The notes below the pieces were generated by a model that was not told the DNA's origin, searched no databases, and saw nothing but the letters and a program-made list of their open reading frames with translations. Of a stretch of DNA of 64,000 bases, positions 35,202 to 44,555 are shown piece by piece (positions within the stretch are counted from its first letter, which is position 1; every line of letters starts with the position of its first letter). The position numbers and the translations under genes were made by a program. Source of the stretch: Caldilineaceae bacterium (lineage in GTDB: Bacteria > Chloroflexota > Anaerolineae > Caldilineales > Caldilineaceae); NCBI GenBank assembly GCA_019637685.1, contig JAHBVF010000023.1, forward strand, positions 1 through 64,000. The letters are read 5' to 3'.

Positions 35202-36554
35202 ATGAGTATTAATATTACTGTGCCCGAAATGGGTGAATCGGTGGTGGAAGCGACGGTAGGCCGCTGGCTGGTAGAAGCCGGCGCGTCTGTGAAAGCGGGC
35301 CAGCCTCTCGTCGAATTGGAAACCGACAAAGTGGACCTGGAAGTCTCTGCCGAGAAGGCTGGCGTATTGGCCGAAATTCTGGTGGAAGCGGGCACGGATG
35401 TGAAGATCGGCGATGTGCTGGGCAAGCTGGAACCGGGCCAGGCCGCGTCTGCCGAAGATGAATCTGAGAAAGAGGACGCGCCCCAAAAAGCGGACGAGGC
35501 AAAAGCAGAGGAAGCAGAAGCAAAAAAAGACAGTTCGACACCCGCGGATGGCGGGCCATCTGACGACTCTCCCCAGGCGGAAGCCAAGACCGACGAAGCA
35601 AATGCCCAGCCCGGCGAGGAGGCCAAAGTCACCCCCGTGGCCCGGCGTATGGCCGAAGACGCGGGGATGGACCTCTCCCAAATTTCCGGCAGCGGCAGCG
35701 GTGGGCGAGTCACAAAAGAGGATGTGGAGAAAGCGCTAAGCGCCCAGAAAAGAGAGGCGGAATCAGAAACCGCGTCCGCGTCGGCACGCGGTTCAGCCCC
35801 GGCCAGAACCGAACCGGCTGGTCAGACCCCGTCTCCCTTCACCCGCCCCGCCGCGGAACGGGAAGAACGGGTCCGGCTCTCCCGTCGCCGCCGCACCATT
35901 GCCCAGCGGCTGGTGGAAGCCCAGCACAACGCCGCGATGCTCACCACCTTCAACGAAGTGGATATGTCCGCGGTGATGGATCTGCGCACCCGCCGTCGGG
36001 ACGAGTTTGAGAAGCAGATGGGCGTGCGCCTGGGCTTTATGTCCTTCTTCACCAAAGCCACCATCGGCGCGCTCAAAGCTTTCCCCCATCTCAACGCCGA
36101 GATCGACGGCGATGAGATGATCCTCAAGCACTACTACGACATCGGCATTGCCGTCGGCGCGGAGGAGGGGCTGGTTGTGCCTGTGGTGCGCGACGCGGAC
36201 CGGCTGTCCTTTGCCCAAATCGAGCAGACTATCCGGGACCTGGCCCAGAAGACCCAGGACGGCACGCTTGCCCTGGCCGATTTGCAGGGGGGCAGCTTTA
36301 CCATCACAAACGGCGGTGTCTTTGGGTCGATGCTCAGCACGCCCATCCTCAACGCGCCCCAGGTGGGCATCCTCGGCCTGCACAAAATCGAGCAGCGTCC
36401 GGTGGTGGTGGACGGCGAAATCGTCATCCGTTCGATGATGTACCTGGCCCTGAGCTACGATCACCGCATTGTGGATGGCCGGGAAGCTGTGCAGTTTTTG
36501 GTCAAAGTGAAGGAACTGATCGAAGACCCAGAACGGCTGTTGCTGGAGGGGTAA
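35202..36554 (+). CDS. sucB: 2-oxoglutarate dehydrogenase E2, dihydrolipoamide succinyltransferase (SucB)
   Basis: 450-residue E2 core enzyme that transfers the succinyl group from lipoamide to CoA. The lipoyl domain has Lys-43 in [10 protein letters not shown] long Glu/Ala/Lys linker (about 80-140) is followed by the peripheral-subunit-binding domain ([18 protein letters not shown] ... GGRVTKEDV), another linker, and the catalytic domain with [16 protein letters not shown] (catalytic His and Asp) near the end. GGAG at 35191-35194 fits the ATG at 35202 better than the in-frame TTG at 35196. A perfect 26-bp hairpin terminator follows. Confidence 0.95.
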   Translation: MSINITVPEMGESVVEATVGRWLVEAGASVKAGQPLVELETDKVDLEVSAEKAGVLAEILVEAGTDVKIGDVLGKLEPGQAASAEDESEKEDAPQKADEAKAEEAEAKKDSSTPADGGPSDDSPQAEAKTDEANAQPGEEAKVTPVARRMAEDAGMDLSQISGSGSGGRVTKEDVEKALSAQKREAESETASASARGSAPARTEPAGQTPSPFTRPAAEREERVRLSRRRRTIAQRLVEAQHNAAMLTTFNEVDMSAVMDLRTRRRDEFEKQMGVRLGFMSFFTKATIGALKAFPHLNAEIDGDEMILKHYYDIGIAVGAEEGLVVPVVRDADRLSFAQIEQTIRDLAQKTQDGTLALADLQGGSFTITNGGVFGSMLSTPILNAPQVGILGLHKIEQRPVVVDGEIVIRSMMYLALSYDHRIVDGREAVQFLVKVKELIEDPERLLLEG

Positions 36555-36570
36555 CTACAAAAAACAAGCA

Positions 36571-36637
36571 GTCATCAGTGACCAGCAATCAGTTGCGCCC
36601 GTAAGCCAACTGATTGCTGGTCACTGATGACTTTTTA
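36571..36637 (+). terminator. 26-bp perfect hairpin with T-run after sucB
   Basis: Arms 36571-36596 and 36608-36633 are exact complements with an 11-base loop, followed by TTTT. The arm is built of near-repeats of CAGTGA/CAGCAATCAGT. Confidence 0.88.
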
Positions 36638-36660
36638 CACGAAAGCGGAGTCTATTTCCT

Positions 36661-37521
36661 ATGACCGACTATCTACTGCGCATTCTCACCGAGAACGGCG
36701 GGATGCGGGCTACCATTGCCCAGACCGGCGGGCTGACGGCTGAGGTGGCGGGCCGCCACAGGGCTTCCCCCTTGGCGACCGCGGCCCTGGGCTATGGAGT
36801 GACCGGCGCTCTGCTGCTGGGGAGCCTCCTCAAAGCGCAACAGCGGGTGGTGCTGAAAGCCAGTGGCAACGGGCCGCTGCAGAAGCTGATAGCCGAGGCG
36901 GACAGCTACGGCCACAGCCGGGCCTATGTGGGCCAGCCTCAATTGGCCGCGGTGGGGCCGATCACTTCCGAGCAGGTGGCCGAGGCCATCGGCGGCGATG
37001 GCTTTCTGACAATTGTGAAGGACTTGGGGATGGAAGAACCTCACCAGAGCACTGTCCCGCTCCAGACCGGCTTTCTGGACGCGGACCTGACCTGGTATAT
37101 GAATCAGTCGGAGCAGACGCCGTCGGTGGTGGAGATCGACGCGCTGGTAGAACCGGGGGGAGAGGTGGCCGCCGCGGGCGGTCTGTTGCTGCAAACATTG
37201 CCCGGCGGAACGATTGAATCGCTGGTTGCTATCAGCGAACGGTTGGACGATCTGCCCCCCATCGGCAAGCTGCTGGCCGACGGGCAGACACCGGAGGCAA
37301 TCGCTGCCACTCTCTTTGGCCCCATGCCCTATTCAGTTGTTGAGATGCGGCCGGTTGTTTTTCGCTGTGGATGCAGCGCCCAACGCACACTGACCGCCCT
37401 GTCCCTGCTGGATCGGGACGAATTGGACGAACTGATCGCGTCTGGCTCCGCGGAGGTGGACTGCCACTTTTGCGGGGAACATTACGAATTTTCGCGGACA
37501 GAATTGGAAGGGCTGTTATGA
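36661..37521 (+). CDS. hslO: Hsp33 redox-regulated chaperone
   Basis: 286-residue cytoplasmic holdase activated by oxidative unfolding. The N-terminal domain carries GYGVTGALLLGSLLKA and VLKASGNGPLQKL. The C-terminal zinc/redox switch has the four cysteines as CGC (at about 237-239) and CHFC (at about 267-270), the normal CxC...CxxC spacing, so the switch is intact. Length is normal. Confidence 0.95.
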   Translation: MTDYLLRILTENGGMRATIAQTGGLTAEVAGRHRASPLATAALGYGVTGALLLGSLLKAQQRVVLKASGNGPLQKLIAEADSYGHSRAYVGQPQLAAVGPITSEQVAEAIGGDGFLTIVKDLGMEEPHQSTVPLQTGFLDADLTWYMNQSEQTPSVVEIDALVEPGGEVAAAGGLLLQTLPGGTIESLVAISERLDDLPPIGKLLADGQTPEAIAATLFGPMPYSVVEMRPVVFRCGCSAQRTLTALSLLDRDELDELIASGSAEVDCHFCGEHYEFSRTELEGLL

Positions 37522-37580
37522 CGGGAGAGGAGTGGGTATTGCGTGCTGTGTAAGTAGCGGCGTTTGGCGTACTTTCCATA

Positions 37581-37627
37581 GAAACGAAAAACGTGAGATC
37601 GATTGTCGATCTCACGTTTCTCGTTTC
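37581..37627. terminator. Convergent hairpin terminator
   Basis: 22-bp stem (GAAACGAAAAACGTGAGATCGA and its complement with one mismatch) with a 3-base loop, between hslO and the convergent sugar-acid kinase gene. Confidence 0.8.
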
Positions 37628-37683
37628 ACACCCTGCCAACGATCTCGAATTGCCTCGATTCCTCCTCACCCACGCAGTACGCA

Positions 37684-39096
37684 TCACGCAACACGAAACT
37701 TCCTCTCCACCTCCGCCAGCGCGTCGTCTCCGCCCACATTGCCGGGAAAGACAATATAGACCAGCCCCGGATGGCGGCTCTCCGCGCCTGTGCGCCAGAC
37801 GGGAATGCCGGGGAGAATTTGCCCAGCCACCGTGGCGCGCACAACGCCCAGCCCTCCGGTGGCCGTGTCGCTGCTGGTGATGCCCCCCTTTGCCACCAGA
37901 TAGCGGGGGCGCTGGCTGATCTTCTGCACAATCTCAATCAGCCCGTCAGAGACCCGGCGGCCAATGGAGAGGCTGCCCGCGTGATCGTCCACTGTGACCA
38001 GTTGGCGGCTGGTGAAGAGCGCCACCGTCTGATCCGCGGCCAGCCCCGCGTCCACCGCGCGGATGGCAGCGGCCAGGGTGTCGGCCCGCCGGTCATCCAA
38101 CAGCGCGACTACGTCAATCTCCACAGGCACAATTCCCGGCTGGGCCAGAAGCGCGTGGAGTTGGGCCGTCGTCTTGGGCACATACGAACCCACGACGAAA
38201 AGGCCGCCGCCGGATGGGGGCAGTTCCAAATCATCCGCGGTGAGCAACGGACGGGCAGGCAGACCCGCGCGCACCTGCACAAACGAGGCCGCGGTGCGGT
38301 AGAGAAAACGCTTGCCCGCGGCTTCCGCGGCCAGCAGCCCCAGCACAAAGACTTCCATATCCCGGTAGCTGGCGCAGTTGACCACACACACCTGCCCGCC
38401 GGAGACGCCTTGCAGCCGCGCCCGCACCGCGTCTGGCCCGCCCACGCGCAGATCATCCAGTGTCACCGCGGCCACATCCCCGGCTCGCACACGCCCGCCA
38501 GTCTTCTCCTCCACCCACGCCGTCATCTTGGAATTCGCATAGCCAAAAGCTTTGTCCGCGGCGTAGGGAGTCTGAGAAGCGGGCACAAGCGTATCGCCTT
38601 CCGCCACCCAATGGATGTTGTCGATCGTATAGCGCCCGCCTTCCAGGAAAAAGGGGACAATCAGCGTACCGTCCACGGCCTGGCCCAACCCCTCGGCCAG
38701 GGCGTCGGTCTCCGCGGGGTAGTGGCCGCGCAGGGTGGAATCGCTGCGGCTGACCACGGCCACGTCTCGGCCTGTTTGGGCAGAGGCCGCGGCCAGATTG
38801 CGCCCGATTGTGCGGCCCAGTTCCGCGGCTTCTGGCGCGGGCAGGGCGCGGGAGTTGGTCAGAATGTAGAAACAGGCGGGTTTGGCGGCCAGCTCCGCGG
38901 CCAGGACATCCACATCCCAGCCGGTCAGCACGGGCACGTCGTGGACTGTCTGGGTTCCCGTGGGGTCGTCGTCCAGGGCCACAATCGTGCGCCCGCTGGC
39001 CTCCACCTGGCCGCGAATCGTCGCGCGCAGGTCGTCCGGCCATTCCGAGGGGAGGGAGGAGAGAGTAGCGGTTTTGGGAATTGGTTGGATTTGCAT
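37684..39096 (-). CDS. Four-carbon acid sugar kinase family protein (DUF1537)
   Basis: 470-residue ATP-dependent kinase of the OtnK/DUF1537 family, which phosphorylates four-carbon sugar acids such as threonate or erythronate. The N-terminal substrate domain shows ALDDDPTGTQT and SRSDSTLRGHYPAE; the C-terminal nucleotide domain has YLVAKGGITSSD and IVFPGNVGGDD. The ATG at 39096 has GGAAA upstream; 30 further in-frame codons upstream lie in a repeat-rich spacer and are not used. No aldolase or dehydrogenase partner is adjacent. Confidence 0.9.
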   Translation of the reverse strand: MQIQPIPKTATLSSLPSEWPDDLRATIRGQVEASGRTIVALDDDPTGTQTVHDVPVLTGWDVDVLAAELAAKPACFYILTNSRALPAPEAAELGRTIGRNLAAASAQTGRDVAVVSRSDSTLRGHYPAETDALAEGLGQAVDGTLIVPFFLEGGRYTIDNIHWVAEGDTLVPASQTPYAADKAFGYANSKMTAWVEEKTGGRVRAGDVAAVTLDDLRVGGPDAVRARLQGVSGGQVCVVNCASYRDMEVFVLGLLAAEAAGKRFLYRTAASFVQVRAGLPARPLLTADDLELPPSGGGLFVVGSYVPKTTAQLHALLAQPGIVPVEIDVVALLDDRRADTLAAAIRAVDAGLAADQTVALFTSRQLVTVDDHAGSLSIGRRVSDGLIEIVQKISQRPRYLVAKGGITSSDTATGGLGVVRATVAGQILPGIPVWRTGAESRHPGLVYIVFPGNVGGDDALAEVERKFRVA

Positions 39097-39127
39097 GGCG
39101 AGTTTTTCCATAGGTGGGTAGTTGATT

Positions 39128-39196
39128 GGTTGACTGGTTGGGTAGTTGATTGCTCGTCGAGCCGGGCAACCCAATGGACGACTCAACCAGTCAACC
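39128..39196. repeat. Word-repeat hairpin GGTTGACTGGTTG
   Basis: Inverted arms GGTTGACTGGTTG (39128-39140) and CAACCAGTCAACC (39184-39196) flank near-repeats of GTTGATTG. It starts 3 bases after the Usp-fusion stop (minus strand) and may act as its terminator. Confidence 0.65.
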
Positions 39197-39198
39197 GG

Positions 39199-40959
39199 CT
39201 ATCGACAGATCAGCACAGGCAGGCTCGTTTTCCTCAACACCTCATCCAGCGCGCTGCCCAGGACGACTTCCACGACGGGTGTGTGTCCATAGCCGCCCAG
39301 AATCAGGTGATCGGCGTTCTGCTCGGCGGCGACACGCAGAAGCGCGCTGGCCACCGTTCCTTCGGCGCGAAGACAGTCGGCGGCCACGCCCTGGCGGCGG
39401 GTATATTCGTAGGCCGCGCCCAGAATTTTGTCCACGGACCGGCCCCTTTCCGCCACCGCTACAATCGAGAGCCGGATTTTCCAGCGCACGGCCAGATAGG
39501 TGGCGACAAAGAGCGCTTCCTGCGCTTTGGGGCTGGCGTCATAGGCTAGCAGACTGTGGCGCATGGGTGTGGCCTGGGCCGGAACCAGCAGCAGTGGCCG
39601 GGGCGAGCGGCGCACCAGCACACCCATGCCGGATTTCAGGCGGGCAAAGGAGCGCTGGTGGGGCGGGTGGATGAGGGGCACGACGACAATATCAGCCCAG
39701 CGCGCCCGTTCCACCAGCGCGTGGCTGGCCCCAAACTCCCGATGTTTAGCCACCTGCACCCGCAGATCGCTGCGGATCTGCAAAGCCCGGCAGCGGTGCT
39801 CGAATTCCAGGCGGATGGCCCGCACGCGGGGGGTGGCCCGCTCTTGCTCGCTGGCGACCAGATGCAGGCCGTGGAGATCGCCTCCGTCCTGCTTCACCAG
39901 CAGCCCGGCCTGTTCCACGGCCTGCCAGCCCTGTTCGCTGCCATCCACCGCCACCAGCACATCCTGAAAGAGACGGCGCAGGTGATGGGTGGGCAGCCAT
40001 TCTTTGCGCCAGACACCGGGTCGGGGGCCGGCGTCCAATGCCTGGGGCAGCATCCAATCGATCAGCCGCTCGCCGAGCCGGTTGACGATTTTATCGCCCT
40101 GCCAGCCGAAGCGTTCCACCAAATCCTGGGCCGCGGCCTCAGCGTCCACAGGCCAGCCCAGTTCCCTGGAAATATCGGCCCGGTGTTCGGCAATCCAGGC
40201 GTAGAGATCGGTCTCTGTGCGGCCGGGGAAACTGCGTAGGATGCCCCGCTCGCGCACCACTTCCACCAGCGGCAAATAGATGTGATCGTACCAGTCGGTC
40301 ACGGCCTCATCAAAGGGGAGTTTGCCATTTTGCTCCCGGGAGAGGTAGTAGTGGTGGACGTCGATCATCTCCATCAGAATTTCGTATTGGCCGGGCACGG
40401 TGACAGTGAGGCTGTGCTCCGGGCGCAGTTCGGCCATTTTCGTGTAGACCAGAAATTCAGCGTACTCCGCTTTGATAATCACCGCGTCCAGGTTGTCGCC
40501 GGGCTGCAGGGGAACGTTTGTCTCAATTTCGGTGACGTTGGCATCGATCCCCACATCGCCCACCTGTCGAGCCACAGAGACCCGGTGGTTGCCGTCCTGC
40601 ACGAAGTAGACAGCCCCCAAACAGTAGACGTCGATGGGCGGCAAGCGTTTCTGTTCCAGCACGGCCCGGCGCACGCTGGCCCAGCGGGCGCGGTCGCTGT
40701 CCCGCTTGGGCAGAAAGCTGCGGGTGAAGTCCTGGTAGCGGCCCACGCTGCCCACAATCGCGGCCAGGGGAATTGTCTGGCGCACCCGCTGACGGGGGGT
40801 GTTGGCCTTGGCATACGCGCGCACTTCCTCAAAGGGCAGCAGATCGGCGGACTTGCCGGTCAGCCGCGCCCACAGCCGTTCCCGGTTCGCGGCCAGACGG
40901 GCCGAACGGAACTGGCCGTGGATAGCGCTGGACTTGAGGTCGTCGCTGGAGTGGGTCAT
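39199..40959 (-). CDS. ParB-fold domain fused to tandem universal stress domains
   Basis: 586-residue predicted cytoplasmic protein. Residues about 60-135 resemble the ParB/sulfiredoxin fold: IPLAAIVGSVGRY followed by FVQDGNHRVSVARQ, with the DGNHR motif at 122-126. A helical middle (about 165-325) has no recognisable motif. Two universal stress domains follow. The first (from about 331) has VLVAVDGSEQGWQAVEQA. The second (from about 460) has LLAYDASPKAQEAL and an ATP-binding GGYGHTPVVEVVLGS signature, G-x2-G-x9-G-S. DGNHR-type ParB folds bind nucleotide. A nucleotide-responsive stress or signalling role is inference. The ATG at 40959 starts the family-like sequence; 33 upstream codons look noncoding. 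Confidence 0.8.
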   Translation of the reverse strand: MTHSSDDLKSSAIHGQFRSARLAANRERLWARLTGKSADLLPFEEVRAYAKANTPRQRVRQTIPLAAIVGSVGRYQDFTRSFLPKRDSDRARWASVRRAVLEQKRLPPIDVYCLGAVYFVQDGNHRVSVARQVGDVGIDANVTEIETNVPLQPGDNLDAVIIKAEYAEFLVYTKMAELRPEHSLTVTVPGQYEILMEMIDVHHYYLSREQNGKLPFDEAVTDWYDHIYLPLVEVVRERGILRSFPGRTETDLYAWIAEHRADISRELGWPVDAEAAAQDLVERFGWQGDKIVNRLGERLIDWMLPQALDAGPRPGVWRKEWLPTHHLRRLFQDVLVAVDGSEQGWQAVEQAGLLVKQDGGDLHGLHLVASEQERATPRVRAIRLEFEHRCRALQIRSDLRVQVAKHREFGASHALVERARWADIVVVPLIHPPHQRSFARLKSGMGVLVRRSPRPLLLVPAQATPMRHSLLAYDASPKAQEALFVATYLAVRWKIRLSIVAVAERGRSVDKILGAAYEYTRRQGVAADCLRAEGTVASALLRVAAEQNADHLILGGYGHTPVVEVVLGSALDEVLRKTSLPVLICR

Positions 40960-40979
40960 TGGGTGCTGTGTGGGTGATG

Positions 40980-41017
40980 CAAGACCTGCCGGGTTTGGGA
41001 GAATCTGGCAGGTCTTG
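40980..41017. terminator. Hairpin AAGACCTGCC type
   Basis: Arms CAAGACCTGCC (40980-40990) and GGCAGGTCTTG (41007-41017) with a 16-base loop. The sequence is related to the terminator at 8369-8410. It lies upstream of the Usp-fusion start and downstream of the dehydratase gene. Confidence 0.6.
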
Positions 41018-41069
41018 GCGAAAATGTGTCCTGTCCGATTACAAAAATCTGGTTCCAACCAGCAATGAA

Positions 41070-41150
41070 AATAGGAACGCAGATTTACGCAGAAGACACA
41101 GATTACGCAGATTCTATCCGTGTTTATCCGCGTTCATCCGTGGCTATTTT
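41070..41150. repeat. Reiterated-word element (ACGCAGATT / TATCCGTG)
   Basis: Left half repeats ACGCAGA words (AACGCAGATTTACGCAGAAGACACAGATTACGCAGATT in split form); right half repeats TATCCGTGTT/TATCCGCGTTCATCCGTGG. It has the same build as the elements at 12504 and 57138. It lies after the stop of the dehydratase gene on the minus strand. Confidence 0.65.
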
Positions 41151-41238
41151 CCGGTCAGTGTACATGCCCGGTGGGGCAGAACCAGCGATGGATGCGAGAG
41201 GTAGCGCAAGCTGTCAACTTGCGTTACAAAGGCTATTT

Positions 41239-42210
41239 TCAGGTCAGGCATTCGCTCAATTGCGCCGGGGAGATATTTCCCCCGCTCAGAATCAGCGCCA
41301 CTTTCTTTCCCGCCAGTTCCTCTTTGATCTGCAACGCCGCGGCCAGAGAGGCTGCGCCGGCTGGCTCGGCCAGTGTTTTGGCTTTTTCCAGATAGAGCCG
41401 CACCGCGGCCATCATCTCCTCATCGCTGACCAGCCGATAGTCGTCGATGTGCTGCCACATCACCTGTTGGGGCAGCATAAAGGGCGCGCCGGTCGCCAGC
41501 CCCTCCGCGGCCGAGCGGTTGGGTGCTTCCCGCCAGGCCCGCTCTTTCCAGGTGAGATAGGCCGCGGGCGACGCGCTGGCCGAGACAGCAATCGTGCGGA
41601 TGGCCGGATTGATTGACTTCGCCACCAGCGACGCGCCCGCCGCGCCGCTGCCCCCGCCCACAGGCACAATCACCACATCCACATCCGGCTGCTCTTCCAG
41701 GATTTCCAGGGTGTGGGTCGCCACCCCCGCGATCAGCGAAGGCTCGTCGCCGGAGGAGACAAAATACAATCCTTCGCTGGCGGCCAGGGCCGCGCATTCC
41801 CGCTTGGCTGCCTCGAAATCTTCCCCCAGCAGGCGCACCTCCGCGCCGTAGCCGCGCATGGCTGCCACCTTCACCGGATTGGCCCCTTCCGGCGCGACAA
41901 TCACCGCCTTCACCCCAAAGAGCCGGGCCGCGTAGGCCACGGACTGGCCGTGATTGCCCGTGGACGCGGTGGCAACCCCCAGCGCCCGCTGCTCCGCCGG
42001 CAGTTGGGCCATAAACGCGATGCCGCCCCGCACTTTGAAAGCGCCGATGGGTTGGTAGTTTTCGTGCTTCACCCAGACCTGCGCGCCCACCAGTTCGTCC
42101 AGCAGGGGATAGCTGTGCAGAGGCGTGGGGCGCAGATAGCGGTTGATCACCCGGCGCGCGGCCAGCACATCGGTAAAGGTGGGCAGAGAGGGGGAGGGGG
42201 TATCACGCAT
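41239..42210 (-). CDS. Threonine/serine dehydratase family PLP enzyme
   Basis: 323-residue fold-type II pyridoxal-phosphate enzyme of the threonine dehydratase (catabolic, TdcB-like) group. Schiff-base Lys-59 is in GAFKVRGG, ATASTGNHGQS is the substrate loop and VPVGGGSG the phosphate-binding loop. There is no C-terminal ACT regulatory domain, which points to the catabolic, threo-3-hydroxyaspartate or serine-racemase-like subgroup. Exact substrate is uncertain. It is divergent from the sugar-binding lipoprotein gene. Confidence 0.9.
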   Translation of the reverse strand: MRDTPSPSLPTFTDVLAARRVINRYLRPTPLHSYPLLDELVGAQVWVKHENYQPIGAFKVRGGIAFMAQLPAEQRALGVATASTGNHGQSVAYAARLFGVKAVIVAPEGANPVKVAAMRGYGAEVRLLGEDFEAAKRECAALAASEGLYFVSSGDEPSLIAGVATHTLEILEEQPDVDVVIVPVGGGSGAAGASLVAKSINPAIRTIAVSASASPAAYLTWKERAWREAPNRSAAEGLATGAPFMLPQQVMWQHIDDYRLVSDEEMMAAVRLYLEKAKTLAEPAGAASLAAALQIKEELAGKKVALILSGGNISPAQLSECLT

Positions 42211-42320
42211 GGGAATTGTCCTTTGGCTTTGTTTATTGTGGGCGAACGATTTTCGTGTCGCTGGCTAGCTCTGGTAGAATTCTCGCCTTGACCTGGCCCC
42301 ATTCTACCCCGGAGACCGCT

Positions 42321-43652
42321 GTGAGAAAAGAATGGCTTTCCCCCTTCGTGCGTCTGCTGCTGTTGCTTGTGCCGCTCTTTCTTTTGCTTGCCTGTCGTCC
42401 ACCCGCGCCCGCCGGGACTGGCCCGGCCCAGCCAATAACCGTCACCTTTGCCTATTTCGGCGATCCCGCGGAGCAAGCAGCTTTTGTCAATGTTGTCGAA
42501 GGCTTCCACGCCACCGCGCCCGAGTTTGGCGGCGCGCCAATCCGGGTGGAGAGCGTTGCCCTGCCCAGCCAGGGCGATTATCTGACCCGGCTGACGACTG
42601 ATTTCGCGGCGGGCACACCACCGGATGTCTCCCTCTTCAACTACCGGCGAATAGCCCAATACGTCAACCGGGACGCACTGGAAGTCTTGGACAGCCGGGC
42701 CACAGCGAGCGCGCTGGTCAATCTGGACGGTTTCTATCCTGCCAGCCTGGACGCCTTTCGCAACGCCGGCGGACAGGTGGTCTGTCTGCCCCAGAATATC
42801 TCCAGCCAGGTGGTCTACTTTAACAAAGAACTTTTCGATGCCGCGGGGCTGGCCTATCCCACAGCCGGGTGGAGTTGGGAAGAATTTCGCCAGACCGCGA
42901 TTGCTCTGACCCTGCCCGACAGTGACGGCGACGGCGAGCCGGACCAGCACGGCCTGGGGCTGGAACCCCAACTGATCCGTATGGCCCCTTTTATCTGGCA
43001 GAACGGCGGCGAACTGGTGGACAATCCCGCCGCGCCCACCCGTCTGGCCCTGGACGCCCCCGCGGCCGTGGAAGCCCTGCGTTTTGTCACCGGCCTGGCC
43101 CAGGTGGACGGGGTGGTTCCCAACCGCACTGCCGAGGCGGTCCAGTCCCACCGGGACCGTTTTTATACGGGCAAAATCGGGATGTACATCGACAGCCGGC
43201 GCATTGTGCCCAGCCTGCGGGAACTGGCCCAGTTTGATTGGGATGTGGCTCCTCTGCCTGTGGGGAAGCAGGCGGCCAGTGTGCTGCACAGCGATGGCTA
43301 CTGTCTGGCCGCGGCGTCGAACGTCAAAGACGCGGCCTGGCTATTTATCGAATACGCACTCAGCGCGGAGGGGCAGACCCGGGCCGCGCAGTTGGGGCGC
43401 ACAGTGCCCAGCCTGCGCACCGTAGCCGAGAGCCGCGCCTTTCTGGACCCCACCCAGCCCCCCGGCTCAGCGCGCGTTTGGCTGGAGATCGCGCCGGAAC
43501 TGCGCGCCTTGCCCAAAGTGGAGAATTGGGCGGCTATTGAACGGGTAGCCGCCATTGAATTAGAACAGCTCTATCTCGGCGCGCAAAGCTTGGAAGTGAC
43601 GATCGCCAATATTCAGACTGCGGCCGCGGATGGCTTTGTGCCGATCAAATAG
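42321..43652 (+). CDS. ABC transporter substrate-binding lipoprotein (family 1, sugar type)
   Basis: 443-residue extracellular solute-binding protein. The start is GTG at 42321, with GGAG 6 bases upstream; upstream in-frame codons lack a signal peptide. The lipoprotein signal has a hydrophobic core RLLLLLVPLFLLLAC with lipobox Cys-25. Family features include PPDVSLFNYRRIAQYV, VVYFNKELFDAAGL and GWSWEEFRQTA, typical of MalE/UgpB-like binders. A calcium-loop-like DSDGDGEPDQHG is present. The cognate permeases are the two convergent genes downstream. The ligand is probably a sugar, not identifiable. Confidence 0.92.
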   Translation: MRKEWLSPFVRLLLLLVPLFLLLACRPPAPAGTGPAQPITVTFAYFGDPAEQAAFVNVVEGFHATAPEFGGAPIRVESVALPSQGDYLTRLTTDFAAGTPPDVSLFNYRRIAQYVNRDALEVLDSRATASALVNLDGFYPASLDAFRNAGGQVVCLPQNISSQVVYFNKELFDAAGLAYPTAGWSWEEFRQTAIALTLPDSDGDGEPDQHGLGLEPQLIRMAPFIWQNGGELVDNPAAPTRLALDAPAAVEALRFVTGLAQVDGVVPNRTAEAVQSHRDRFYTGKIGMYIDSRRIVPSLRELAQFDWDVAPLPVGKQAASVLHSDGYCLAAASNVKDAAWLFIEYALSAEGQTRAAQLGRTVPSLRTVAESRAFLDPTQPPGSARVWLEIAPELRALPKVENWAAIERVAAIELEQLYLGAQSLEVTIANIQTAAADGFVPIK

Positions 43653-43658
43653 GCGGGT

Positions 43659-43690
43659 GGGTGGTGGGCGTACCGGTACACCCACCACCC
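43659..43690. terminator. Convergent hairpin between binding protein and permease genes
   Basis: Stem GGGTGGTGGGCGTACC / GGTACACCCACCACCC with one mismatch and essentially no loop. Confidence 0.7.
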
Positions 43691-43727
43691 ATCACTGAAT
43701 CTGTGTACGGAATCCCGTTCGTCTTAC

Positions 43728-44555
43728 CTACCGAAGCGTGACCCCCACATCCCCCAACAACCGCTGTCCGGCCAAAAACGCCAGTGCCGGGGGCAGGGCC
43801 AGAATCAGCGAACCGGCCAGCAGCAGGGGCCAGCGGCTCTCGTCCATCTGGGCCAGCAGACGCACACCCACGGGCAGGGTAAGCTGCCCCAGCGAGCGCA
43901 CGTAGAGCAGCGGATCGGTGAAATTGTTCCAGAAGTAGAGAAAATTGAGGATGGCGACCGCGCCGGTTGTGCCTGCCACGTTGGGCAGGGCCACCAGCCG
44001 CCAGCACAACCAGAGGGACGCGCCGTCCAGGGCCGCGGCTTCCAGCATCTCTTCCGAGAGGCGGCGATAGGCGTTGTAGAGGAGCAGCACAAAAAAGGGG
44101 CTGCCCCCTATCAGCGCTGGCGCGATGAGGGCCAGGGGCGTGTCCAACCAGCCCAGCAGCCGGAAGAGGGGGAAGCGGGCCAGCCAGAGCGCGGTGGGCG
44201 GGGCCAGCAGCGCGGCCAGGGAAAGCCCCACCAGCCAGCCCCGGTTCACGGGTGAAAGGCGGGCGATGGCGAATCCGGCCCAGGAGCCGACCAGCAGGGA
44301 TAGGGGCAGGGCAAAGACGACCACCCGCACGGAGCTGAGAAAGAAGCGGGCCAGAGGAATCGTATCGGCCACCCGCGGGAAATTGGCGAATGTGGGCCGG
44401 AAGGGCGTGTCGGAGAGCAGCCAGGCCGAAAGGGGCTGGTTGTCCGGCCAGAGCGCGCCGACGATCAGCCAGACAGCCGGATAGAGCAGCGGCAGCACTA
44501 CCAGCCAGAGCAGCACGCCCTGGCCCAGGCGGGAAAGCCCGCGAAGCACACTCAA
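43728..44555 (-). CDS. Carbohydrate ABC transporter permease (MalG type)
   Basis: 275-residue inner-membrane permease with about six membrane segments and the cytoplasmic EAA loop EMLEAAALDGASLWLCW that docks to the ATPase. The frame is open to 44639, but the reading overlaps the upstream permease. TTG at 44555 overlaps the upstream TGA and has GAGG seven bases before it; GTG at 44549 is an alternative. Coupling to the MalF-type gene is expected. No ATPase gene is present, so a shared MsmK-type ATPase is likely. Confidence 0.88.
   Translation of the reverse strand: MSVLRGLSRLGQGVLLWLVVLPLLYPAVWLIVGALWPDNQPLSAWLLSDTPFRPTFANFPRVADTIPLARFFLSSVRVVVFALPLSLLVGSWAGFAIARLSPVNRGWLVGLSLAALLAPPTALWLARFPLFRLLGWLDTPLALIAPALIGGSPFFVLLLYNAYRRLSEEMLEAAALDGASLWLCWRLVALPNVAGTTGAVAILNFLYFWNNFTDPLLYVRSLGQLTLPVGVRLLAQMDESRWPLLLAGSLILALPPALAFLAGQRLLGDVGVTLR

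Noticed and set aside
37603..39549. 648-codon plus-strand frame opposite the sugar-acid kinase
   Set aside because: Shadow frame running through terminators and two genes on the other strand.
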